Shown piece after piece: positions 37,780 through 48,593 of a stretch of DNA of 64,000 bases (the stretch's first letter is position 1; each line of letters starts with the position of its first letter). The notes beneath the pieces are model-generated. The model ran no database searches. It had not been told where the DNA came from and saw only the letters and a list, made by a program, of their open reading frames with translations. The stretch comes from Smittia aterrima (Eukaryota > Arthropoda > Insecta > Diptera > Chironomidae): NCBI GenBank assembly GCA_033063855.1, contig CP093831.1:5642001-5706000 (forward strand), in the 5' to 3' direction. The translations under genes and the position numbers were made by a program.

Positions 37780-38466
37780 ATGTCTTATTACGGTGATGGA
37801 AAACGATTATCACCCATCGAGTAAGTTTTTCTTGTTCATCACATTTGATTTTCTTTTTACATCGCCAAGAAAAAAATTAACACAAAATTGCATTTCTTTG
37901 TTCTTTTAGTGAACTCAAGTCACCGACTGTTCATCTAATTCGCGAGATTTACGATGGCGAAAATGCGCACGAGAATTTTATTTTAGATCTCGATAGAGCA
38001 CTCATCCAAAAATTTGATTACATAATTATTGAGCCTGTGAAGCTTGCAGATGAGACAAGTCGATGGATCCTTGTTGGAAATTGTTTGCATAAGACTGCAG
38101 TTCTTAGTGGACTTGCGTCTATAGCGTCAGGTGAGATAAATATTTTATCAGCGAATCAACAGTTGTTTTACAATTTTCGTTCAAGGTTTTGTTTGGCCAC
38201 AAAACATCACAATTTGTTCGTCGCTCGGTTTCGTGTCTCTGTTCTGTACAAGTCTCTACACAATCAGTTGGAACACCGATCCCTGCGTACAATATCGAAT
38301 CGAGCGTAATGCAAAGAAGCTGCCCAAGTTCCCGAACCTCAAAGACTTTACATCTCCGGTCGTGTTGACATATAAAAGCAATAGAAGCGCGAAATATTTT
38401 CATCGGATAGTCACATCATTGGCGGTTGGCGTTTGTGTCTTTAGGATTTACGAAGCTCTGAAATGA
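37780..38466 (+). CDS. PMI: TMEM11 / PMI mitochondrial inner membrane protein
   Basis: Three exons, 37780-37820, 37910-38130 and 38186-38466, encode 180 residues; human TMEM11 is about 190. The conserved core is unmistakable: IREIYDGENAHENF, FDYIIIEPVKLADETSRWI, VGNCLHKTAVLSGLAS, then SLYTISWNTDPCVQY. Two hydrophobic segments near residues 76-95 and 100-115 fit the two membrane helices of the family. PMI shapes mitochondrial cristae and size in flies, and TMEM11 associates with the MICOS complex. The first exon codes for only 14 residues. The gene shares its upstream region with MIPEP. Confidence 0.93.
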
Positions 38467-39091
38467 TTCTATCAATTCCTTTCTTCTTACAATGCGGGTA
38501 AATCAGTTGACCTTTCAAGTTATCGATTTCGTAGGCTACTCTTAGAACACTTTACGTTTCGGCTTTTTTAGATTTAGATAATTTTATTTTTTGGATGATG
38601 TAAACTTTGAAGCGATTAACAAAGCAAAATTCTCTTATCTCGTGACTTTGCCCGCGGAAGAGTAAACTTCTTTTTATTTAGAAACTTTTAGTTCAAATTT
38701 TACTTCTAAATTTTAAGGCAAAGTTCTATGCTGAAAATTCTTTATGACGGAACTGATGGGAAGCTTTCGTGAAAGCTCGTTGGAAAAAGTTTGTGATTAT
38801 ATTTAAAGTCCAGCAAGTGTCCGATGCTTCTTATCAAGAATTGCATTTTCAACTTTTGCTTGTGTCAAATCCTTTTTTATTTGCATAATAAGCATTCAGA
38901 TAAGCAAAAGTTTCCAAAAAAACCGTTCAAGCAAAATGAACTCAAATCGATGAATATGAAAGCCAATGCAAGTTGTTGTTAAATCGTAATTTCCGTTGAT
39001 TTAGAAAAGTGAATAAAAATAATAATTTTAATAGAAAAGAAACTTAAAAGAATTGATTGGAACTTAATTTTAAGAAATGTTTGAAGTATTT
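38467..39091. other. spacer between the convergent PMI and TEP genes
   Basis: About 0.6 kb containing both 3' UTRs; AT-rich and otherwise featureless to my reading. Confidence 0.6.
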
Positions 39092-42000
39092 TCAAGCTTC
39101 AACTGGGAGAGGTCGAATTGGTGGACGAATTATGATTTTATCTGTTGATGAAGTATCAGGAGTTGGTGTTGTTTTTTCTTCATCTGGTGGAAGATCTTTG
39201 CAGTCGGGAAGGTCTTCAGGAATACCGAAGAAGATTTGAGCTTTTTTGACTGTTGAGAAAATGTTTTAAAATAATTTAATTTTTTTAGAAAAGTCTCTAA
39301 ATCTTACCAGTGTCGTAATAATCCTTAACAAGAATGTAAGAAGCTTTCAACTTTTTAATGACGTTCGTTTGAACGGCGGAGACTTCAAAGCAGATTCCAT
39401 CCGCATTGAATTTGTTGAAGTAAACGTTGATCAACGTATCGTCATTTTCTTTTTCCAATTTCTGTAAACACAAAAATGTTATAATGGAGTGAAATAATAT
39501 TTCACGTTCAAGTTACCTCGTAGACTTTATCGATATTGTTGAATTTGTATCCAGATGGGAAGGTCATCGTCATAAGTGCCATGTTTGAATCTTTGTCGTC
39601 ACCTCTTGCAACGTAATTGATGCAGATTTTTGATCTCAAAAGAGCTTTACACGATCGACCAAGATTGTGAGTGATAATAAATCTCGGAGCACTTTCATCT
39701 TCAATTTCATAAAAGTTACAAGTCAACGACACAATGGCACTTCCCTTTGATGCCTTGCTACAATAAACTGTCAACGCTCGTGCCAATGGATTCAGATCAT
39801 ACTTTTGCAGAGCGAGAACGTTATCAGGATTAACTTGAGCAGTGATAACATTTCCAATGTCTGGTGTCAGTTCAAAATCTAATGTGCCAGCTGCCGAATG
39901 GAACGCAATGGAGTAAGCAGCGAGAGCTGTGATTCCAACGACTGTGTCTTGAGACGAAGCAAGTCCACCCAAAGCTGTTTTTTGAGAAACGAGATACTTC
40001 GCTGTCTTTGTTGCCTTCAACATCGATGAGTCAATATCGTCGGCAATGTTGTTAACGTAGATCTGACAAGCATAAGCAGTAATCTCAATATCAACTGATC
40101 TTGGTTGGGAATAGTAACTCCAGGAATTTTGATCTTGAGCTTGGAGCGGCTTTTCAAAATGAATTGTATCAGCAGTTTCAATTTTCAAAGCATCGAATGC
40201 GGTGAAAAAGTCATTGAATTTGGAATGCTTGCCTAATTGAAGAGCATAAGAACAGATCGCGAGATCGTAGACGTCTGTCAATTCTGGATATTCAGAGATA
40301 AAATTTAAAGCGTTATCTATCGCGTCTTGATACTGCGGATAAGTCGCAAGTCCTTCCAAGAGAACAGTCACGATATAGCAAGTCATAGCAATGCCTGAAC
40401 CCGAGCCTCCTTGCAAGTCCTTGTGAATTACATTTCCATCCTCTCGGAAGCTTCCATCAAGATTTTGCTTAGTTAACAAATAATCATTCGCTGTACTGAT
40501 AACGTTTGGATCGACTGCTATGTATGGTGATGCGAATCCAAACGATTTTATGACGTAACTCGTCAACCAAGTGCTTCCTGTTGCATCATCGTTTCCAAAA
40601 GCCGAGAAGGAACCATCAAATCTTCGATATTGCAATTGTCTTTGATATCCTTGTTCTCCGTAATCAATTGCTCTTGCTCTCACGTCAGGAGTTAGTTGGC
40701 CAGTTTTATCGAGATAGTTTAAGACGACAACGTTTGGAACGAAGTTAATCAAATTCTGTTCCCCACATCCATAAGACATTTGAATTAAGTTCTGCAAATT
40801 GCTCAAAGTATCGCCCAGCATGTCTCCAGCAACAGTCGCAGCTGCACTTGTTGTGTCAGCAACCGCAGATGATGGAAGAGTGCACGACAGAATAGTTGTT
40901 ATATCAGAATCTGTGTCAATCTTTTGGATCAAAGTTGAATTTGTTATAGACTTGGGAACTCCTTCTGGAATAATTTTAATCTTTTTCACGATGCTGTCAA
41001 CAGCTGCGGATCCTTTCGCTTCAATCTAGTAAAAAGATTTAGATGAATAAGAAATCGGTGAACTTAAAAGTTTTAACTTACCGCAAGTTCAAGATATCCC
41101 AAGACACGAGGACGAATGACCACATCAAGAACATTTTGTTTGTCCTTTTCGGATTGGACGACTTGCCAAATTCTGTCACTCTCAACTGCGAGAATAAATT
41201 GTTGAATTACTTTTTATCTAAATATCTCAATAATCTTACCCGTCCATCCGTTTAGTTTTGGATCCAGAATCTCGAATTGAGCGTCATTTTTCTCCATGGT
41301 AACGACAGCTTTTTGCGGCTTGAGATAATTAAAAATCAGAATTGGTTGCTCTAAAACTTCACCACGTTTCATGTTGTTTGGAGTTGTTACTTCAACGAAG
41401 AAAGGAAGGAAAACTGTAAGCTTAGGTTTTTCTAACGCTAACCCCATGCCACGGTCGCAACTCATTGAGACTCCAGATATGACGTAAGAAGTGATCTGAT
41501 CGGGAGCAGTAAAGGAGATGCATTCCTCGCCTTTGTAACCTTTCGATCCTTTTTTCCTGTTAGAAAATATTTTAGTATTTAAAAAAGTGACAGAGTAGAC
41601 AGAGTTGAAGTTTCTCACTTAGGATTAATGATGTCGACATCTCTGTACAAAAATACTTCAGCGAAATTTATTCTGGGAGGTTTTGATGGTGGACTGACAT
41701 TTGGATTGCGATTTGTTGTAGTCCCGTCTGATTCGGCTAAACTTGATTGATCTACAAGTGTGGGTCCTGGTAGCATTTCGAAGGACGAGGAAGCGTCTGA
41801 GGTCATTGTTGGACCTCCTCCAGATTCTGGTGCAGTTGTTGTTGATGTAGTTGTTGTAGTGGTCTCTGGCTTTGGATATCCCTCAAGTAAAAATTTGATT
41901 ACAGCCAATCCTATATACTCAAATTGAAGCTCATCCTGAGGCGCTTGGTAATCGGGGTTCTGATTGTAACTATACTTCCACATTGTGTTCGTGATGTCAC

Positions 42001-44181
42001 TCTTCTCGATGTCATTGCCACTTCCAAGCAATAAAATGCCTAACGATCAGAAAACAATATTTGTTTAAAATAATTCATTTATAGGTTGTGACATACTTTG
42101 ATCGATTGCTAAGAGCGACGCTCTCGAGTTAATTGAACTCGATACGCACAGCGAAACATTTTTTCCAGGCTCGGTTGTTTCAACAGATAAATCGAGATCG
42201 AGCTATAAAAAGAGTCGTCAAGCGAAAGCTCTGAAGTTTTATCTGTTTCTTACGAAGTTAGGTAGATCATCCGAAAAGCTGAGATAAATTTGTGTTGAGA
42301 CGAGAACACCAAATGGATCGTGGAAGAAGAAAATTATGACCGCTTGGGGAGCATAACGGAAATCTGGTTTAAATCTCAAAATTCCTGATCGATCTTTAAG
42401 TGCAATGCGTTTGGATTCGAGCATAACTCCTTTCGCGATCACATGATAGTTGACGAAGTCAAGTTCTGACAACGAAGTCGTTACTTGAATCTCAAGACGA
42501 GAGTCAATCTTCGGTCTGTGGAAAGAAGTTTGTCTTATAACTTAATTGAAATGAAAGTAAACTTACTCTTTAGTTAAAACCTTTGCTTCCAAAACATTCT
42601 CATAAAGATCTCTCTCCTTCGACACGTAGAAGTATCCCATGTCCGAAATTGGACACGATGCCTGAATTGACATATATTCGAAGTTCTCGGGATTAACAGA
42701 AACAACGACGGAGCCTGTAACATCTGTTTGATAAATTTGCTCGGGTAGATTTTTCGAGGGACAATTAAAAATTCCATTTGTGTAAATGCAGTTGCTGTAA
42801 AGATTATATTGAACTGACACACTTGTTCCAACTGGAGCCTGTTGAAAATTTTGTTGACGTCAATTGTAATATTGAGAAAAAAGCAACTCACCGTTCGTCC
42901 ATCGAACTTTCGAACGGAAATCGTGGCTTCATAATTAGTATTTGCTGTGAAGATAGGATCGCCTGTGATCACGATCGAGTACGCGAAGGGAACAATTGAA
43001 ATGCTGGAACTTTCTTGAGTTGATTCTCCTGTTAGCGATGATGTGAATTTGACGTTAATCGTTAGATACATGTAACCATTGTCGCTGTTTAGTTTCAAAT
43101 CATCTTTAATTCTCACTTCAACAGTTTCACTTTCTGATGCAATGTGAACTGTTGTTGTAAAGAGAATCTCTTCAGAAATTCCATGGGGCCAGTCCCACCA
43201 ATATCGCTGTTGTGAGATCGTTACCAAAGCATCGCCTTCGACTGATTTACCAAAAGTGTAGACGGGAGTAATTTTAATTGTGAAACTCGTTTCAGTAACG
43301 GCCACTTGTGGGGGATTCTCGATTTTAAGTGAATAAAGTGGTCGCACGTAGTCATCAACATTGAAATTTTTATCGAAAGTCTGTGAGTAAGAATTATTTT
43401 AAAATCATTTTAAAAGAGGTCGAGTCTGTTTTACCTCCGCTTCAGCAGAAACTCTCAATGTCCATGAACCTTTAGGTGTAACGTCACTTAGTAAAAACGA
43501 GCCTTCAAACTTTCCTTTAACGAAAGTAATTTTCTCAATTGTCTTCACATTGTTTGAACTTGGATCAAGGATTGTAACGACAGCCGACTCTGGATTGTAA
43601 GCTTTTGTTTCTGAATCGATGGCAAATACTCGAAAGTTTACTACGTCGCCACCTCGATAAATTGGCTTATCGCATTGAATTAGGAATGAAAAATGAGTTC
43701 TACTGAACGTTAGAGGAAGATTTTGCACATAATCTTTCTTTTTCATTGGATCTGTAATCGTCACGAGGAGTTCATATTTTCCAGGATTAAAGTTTTCGGT
43801 CTGCGAAAAATAAATTAATTTCACTTTAAATTAAATTTTAAAGAAATTCTACTTCGAATTCAAAATGCTTCAACTGATCTGTAGGCACTTTCGTATCGAC
43901 AATGTTGTGCTCGATGTAATGATTCGTTTTGTCTTCGGTCCCCGATAACTTGACATCTATTATCACAGGCTTTTTCAAAGCGTGAGTCGATGCTGCAACG
44001 CGATAGGGCTTTCCTTGTCTTATCACTCTCGTGCCGATTATTGAGACAACTCTGAAATATTTAAACAATTCACAGATTTACGAAACACTTGTTGTTGTTC
44101 ATCTTACGGGGTTTCGATTTCAGCTTTACATTTTATTGCTAAAATTGCCAGCAAAGCAATTATTATTTTAACTTGTTTCAT
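39092..44181 (-). CDS. Tep: thioester-containing protein (TEP), complement C3/alpha-2-macroglobulin family
   Basis: Thirteen exons: 44181-44108, 44051-43853, 43800-43435, 43380-42892, 42838-42567, 42515-42254, 42202-42097, 42039-41619, 41556-41240, 41185-41082, 41025-39517, 39461-39308 and 39249-39092. They encode 1476 residues. A signal peptide (MKQVKIIIALLAILAIKCKA) starts the secreted chain. Macroglobulin domains follow, for example QCDKPIYRGGDVVNFRVFA. Exon 8 holds a low-complexity Thr-rich stretch in the position of the bait-like variable region. The thioester motif GCGEQ is intact at residues 956-960, in the alpha-helical TED, with STWLTSYVIKSF downstream. Insect TEPs are haemolymph proteins that tag microbes through the thioester and promote phagocytosis. 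Cys residues near the C terminus fit the insect class. Confidence 0.95.
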
Positions 44182-44592
44182 GTCACGAATGTTTATTCCT
44201 TTGAAGAAAACTTGAAGAACTGATATCGTTGATCGATTTCCACAGGTATTTATTCAATATTTCACTCGACAATACTTCGACATAAATGAAGGAAATGTGT
44301 TTCACGTTGCTGATCGCCAAACACTAATAGAATCGACCAATATAGGTTTCGCTTTTAATTTCACGACTTTGCCTCAAAGTCAAAAACGTTTTCGACAAAA
44401 TATTTAAACAGAAGGAAATTTGTATCTCATATCAAATAAGAAGTTTTTTATAATGTGTTTTTTTAATGAAAAAATTGCTGAAGATTAAAATGTCTCGTCT
44501 CAAATGAGTCATCTGTGTCCATGAAGTATCCATGAACTTTCAGTTACAATCGAAAATTATTCCAAAAGCTCAGTTCACTTCTTACTGTCAAA
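44182..44592. promoter_or_regulatory. shared upstream region of TEP and the DUF1091 gene
   Basis: About 0.41 kb between divergent starts of two secreted-protein genes. The TEP core promoter is visible at 44221-44253. No clear TATA box was found for the plus-strand gene. Confidence 0.45.
44221..44253 (-). promoter_or_regulatory. TEP core promoter (TATA-like plus initiator)
   Basis: On the minus strand AATAAATA lies at 44254-44247 and TATCAGTTC has its initiator A at 44221, about 32 bases downstream. The start codon is 40 bases further on. Confidence 0.5.
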
Positions 44593-45242
44593 ATGAAAAC
44601 ATTTTTCGTTTGGTTGATTATTATCCAAATAACTTTTGGTGATTGTTCTGTTGTAAGCTTTCGAAAAAAAAATTGGCTGAATAAATTTTAATTGTTTAAT
44701 TAGACAGGAAAACACACGAGTGTGGTATGCAGTGTTTCTGGAAAAAATACTTGCTTGGGACATTATTGCAAGATCAAGCCGATCGATCGTCACATGAGCA
44801 GTCTTAGTGTTGGTTGTACGAGCTTGAATCGGACTTTGAAGAATTTATATGTAAACTTTTTAAATCAAGTCTACAAATTAATTGATTTTGACATTTCCAA
44901 TAGCTGTCCTTGCAGATGGACTACAAAAGGCTTGGAAATTATCGGATCATACAAAAACAGGAAAAAATCGATGTTTGTGAAGGTTTAAAGTTAAAAATAT
45001 TGAACTCACTTGCTACGTGCTGGTTCGAAGACTGCATCGATAAATTTCAAACGGAATGTCCAATCAAAGGTAAAGACATGCAAGTCAATAATATTTCGAT
45101 GGCTTCGACTGAAAACACTTTTTACCCCGATGGATTTTACCGAACCACAGCTCGAGTCTACGATGAATTAGATGAGAAAATTTTGCAGATAGTAGTCGTC
45201 TTGAAACTCGATAACAAGGGAAATATAAAAGAGTTTAAGTGA
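44593..45242 (+). CDS. small secreted DUF1091-type protein
   Basis: Three exons, 44593-44652, 44704-44850 and 44916-45242, encode 177 residues. A hydrophobic start (MKTFFVWLIIIQITFGDC) is a likely signal peptide. The body has the layout of the insect DUF1091 family: a YCKIKPIDRHMSSLSV block, then a single Cys before a helix (DVCEGLKLKILN), a CPIKGKDMQVNN block, and PDGFYRTTARVYDELDEK near the end. The family is large in flies, probably adopts an MD-2-like lipid-binding fold, and has no settled biochemical role. The second and third exons are joined by a 65-bp intron that is partly open, so a 5' fragment could be mistaken for a separate gene. The exon choice is inferred from frame and motif order. 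Confidence 0.68.
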
Positions 45243-46008
45243 AAAATTGAATGGCGACAAGCTTCAATTATAGTTTGGTTAATTATTTATCTAGCCAGGA
45301 AAGCACAGTTTAGAGTATTTTAAAAAAGGAACTTGGAAATCATTATTACAATGTCGATTCAATCGATTCACAAGTATGATTAAAACTAAACAGTTTATTG
45401 AACTGAGTTCATTTTCATAATTTTTTCGGATAATTTTATTCTAATTATTTAAATATTCATGTCGCGACATTCATTCAAGAGCGAATCAAACTAAATTTTT
45501 CCCAACCTCGATGTGGAGATTTATTCAATCAGTTAACAGTGAAATCTCAAGCGGAAAATACGAAAATTGTGGCAACGAGCAGTGAAATATTTCGAAAACC
45601 AAGAAGTTTACGAAAACTTGGTTGAGAATTTTGCTTTGTTTGTGATTGAGACTTTATCTCTGCTAAAAGTTCTCGATGGAAAGAAAACGATTTCGAAAGT
45701 GTTTTTGCTGATATTTCTGAATCCGATCGTCTGCATGATTATTAATACGTTGATTTATTTAAGATTTTAAGAAAAGATAACGTAAAAATAATTTATTAAA
45801 ATAAACAAATAAATAAATTCTTAGCGAAATTTCGATTTTTATTTGCTCGTTCAAAGTTCGGTTTTCAATCTTGAATTCTAAAAAAGTTCTTTTTTGCAAA
45901 GTCGTTAATTAGTATGGCTTAACTAAACAAGTTGTATCTGTTTCTTTTCGGACATTCTTATTCGTTAGTCTTTTCTTGTGTGTCAATCTGTGAAGTTCTT
46001 TCAACGAA
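45243..46008. other. spacer between DUF1091 gene and neprilysin-like gene
   Basis: About 0.77 kb. A roughly 66-codon open stretch at 45,567-45,770 has hydrophobic segments but no ATG in frame, no valid acceptor that keeps it open and no recognised family. It may be a decayed exon. Nothing else is visible. Confidence 0.45.
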
Positions 46009-48165
46009 ATGAAGATATTTCTTCTGATTTTTGTCGTCAGCTTGGTCAAAGCTCAAAAATCTTTCGAGTTGCAATTCCTTGGAGATTATTTGTCGCAAGA
46101 GGAAGCAACAGATCGAAAGTTGTGCGACACAAAATATTGTTTGTTGGACGCTCAATATTTATTTTATGCAGCCACTCAAAATAAATCTGTTCGACCTTGT
46201 GATGATTTCCAAGAGTTTGCAGTGGGAACATTTGATAAATATAAACCTGTCAGCGATCGGGAACAACTTGTAGGATTCTATTCTGATTATTTTCAAGCCT
46301 TCCTCCAACGACTAAGAAGAGTTTTGAGTTCACCTGTGAGTGTGAACGACTCGCGTATATCGAAAGGAATAAAAACAATTTTCGCTAAATGTGTGGACTC
46401 GAAATACATCACAAAAAATGGAGTCAATGATGCTCGCGAATTTGCGAGATCAATTGGTTTGAAGTTCTACCCAGAAACTAATGACAAGGATTTCAATTTG
46501 AAGAATCACATTGATCAACAAGTGACGAGTTCGTTGAGAATTTTGTTCTTTAGAGATGTTGGATACTTCAATAGTGATAATCCCAAAAACTTATATATAA
46601 ATTTTTTTCGTCTAAATAAAAATTTCGAACTACAACTTGAAAGCTATGAGACAATGCTTTATGATATGAATCAGATTTATCGAAATTCTTCGTACTCAGA
46701 GGAGTTTACAGAAGAATTTAGAGAAATCGCAGACAAACAAAAAGAGTTTTATCATCGATTGGTGAGTTATTATTTGGATCCAAATGTTATAGGAATTGAC
46801 GCTAATCAATAATATTTATTTTTAGATAAATGTATCTTCAATCGAAGATGATGATGGTTCCATCGTAGAAATGACGATTGAAGATCTTAACAATCTAACT
46901 TCTCCATTAAATCTCAATTGGCTCACAATCATCAACAATCAATTAATTACGAAAGTGAATTCAAGTCAGCAAGTCTTTGTTCCAAGTCCACAAAGTATTT
47001 CAAAAATTGCGAAATTTCTAGCTGAAAGCGACAAAGAGTGAGATTTAGTTTAATTTCTGCTTAACCTGCTCTGCAATTAAATAATCATTTTCAGAGTCAT
47101 TGCAGATTATTTGGTTTACGACTTTTTGAATGGTCTAAATAAAGGAATTCTTCTTTATCAAGAAAACAAATATCGAAGTGCTCGAATTGGAACGAGAAGA
47201 CCTCTTGAGCGATGGGACTTATGTACAAAATTGTTGTTAGTACAATCGACACCAGCTCTCCACGCACTTTTCCTGCAGCAAAATTTCGATAAAAAGGCAG
47301 AAAATTCGTTGCGTGAACTTGTGAACGAAACTATTGAGTTTGCATTAAAAAGGTTTACAGCTCAAAGTCTCTGGGGAGAAGAGTTTGTCGCGGATATTAG
47401 CAAACGATTACAATCTATCAAAGTCATTTTCGGTTATTCTGATGAATTAGTCGGACCAGAGTTGCTTGAGGAACTTTATGAAGACTTTGATTTTGATCAA
47501 AACTTTATCATAGTTTTACATGCAACATATGATTTGTACAGAAAGCTGAAAAGAGAACAAAGAACGAGACAACTTTTGAAGCTTCGAAAAGCTGGCGTAC
47601 ATAAGTTCACCTACAAACCAAACGAAAACCTTTTGTGTAAATGTTTTCGAGATTTACGATAAATTAGATTTAATAATGAATTTAACTCCTTCCAGTCATC
47701 GACTGCAATTATCTCAATTATCCATTTTATCACACGGAGAGACCAAGATATTTCAACACGGCGACAGTGTCAAATTTATTGTTTAAATCTATTGGAAATG
47801 AGCTGAAGTATAATTATGTTTATGATGTAAGTAGAATTACAAAAAAAATTCATGGAAATCCTTTTTTTCATTTTTTTTTTCAGAAATACAATTTTACAAA
47901 TTTTACTATCTTCGACAACCCTTTGCAAGTTGGTTACGAGTTCTATGAGAGTTGGTTAGAGTCGGGAGGAGAAGAACTGAACTTAGGTGCAAATCGACTG
48001 ACAAACCAACAACTTTACTGGGTTGCAGTTGCCAGAGTTGAATACAGAAAATATCAGATTGGTTATGAGATTCCAAAGCAATCAGCATATGTGCTTGAAT
48101 TTCATAAATATATCTCTTCGAACCCAGGATTCTTGAAAGCTTTCGATTGCAATATCACTAAGTAA
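46009..48165 (+). CDS. secreted neprilysin-like M13 protein with a dead zinc site
   Basis: Five exons, 46009-46761, 46826-47037, 47095-47636, 47696-47826 and 47884-48165, encode 639 residues, a near-normal length for M13. The N terminus MKIFLLIFVVSLVKA is a signal peptide without a long anchor, so the protein should be secreted. The M13 N-terminal layout is seen in CDTKYC and in NKSVRPCDDFQEFAVGTF. Near the end, PFYHTERPRYFN corresponds to the segment just before the active site of neprilysins. The zinc motif HExxH is replaced by NELKY at residues 537-541, so both His ligands are gone while Glu remains. The third ligand region (ENxAD) is not recognisable. The final block LTNQQLYWVAVARV matches the M13 C terminus. 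Flies carry many such Neprilysin-like pseudo-peptidases. A binding or decoy role is likely, but unproven. Confidence 0.85.
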
Positions 48166-48253
48166 TTAAATTTATCTACTTTTGTAAAATTTTATTTTAT
48201 TTTTTTGCTCGCCACAATCATTTTGTATTTCAAAATCAATCAGTCAATTCGAG

Positions 48254-48322
48254 GAAATTCAAGAGCAAACTGAACGTCGAATATCAAGTTAGTGCATAAC
48301 GAGGCTATCGAGAGAAGAAAAT
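48254..48322 (-). repeat. orphan copy of a P450 promoter
   Basis: This 69-bp block aligns without gaps, about 84% identical (58 of 69 by hand count), to 50459-50527, the region around the predicted transcription start of the first P450 gene. It includes the CAAACTGAACGTC initiator segment. No P450 exon 1 lies next to it; the neprilysin-like gene ends 88 bp away. It is probably a remnant of a deleted or incomplete P450 copy. The rest of 48166-48593 is AT-rich and contains only a 29-codon open frame near 48,407. Confidence 0.6.
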
Positions 48323-48593
48323 TTAATTGCATAAACACTCAATGAAATTTATGTTTGTGGAATTTTTATTTGAAATATTTTTTTTTTTAAAAACATTTTT
48401 TTCAGAATGGATCAGTCCACGATGAAACCGTTTCCATTAATTATAATCTGTGACTCGAAGTCGAGAACATTTGTAGAGCAGAAGACAGAAAAGTAAATAT
48501 TTTTTTAAATCCACATGTTGATCTCTCAAGGCCTATCTTGTTTACAAGTAAAAACATTTTTATTCGTATGATCTCACTGAAATTGAATTAAGT

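Noticed and set aside
42574..43347. Single TEP exon of 257 codons
   Set aside because: It reads through an intron at 42839-42891; the correct downstream exon is in another frame (APVGTSVSVQYN).
45567..45770. Possible small membrane protein gene on the plus strand
   Set aside because: No ATG in frame and no acceptor that keeps it open; at best a decayed exon.
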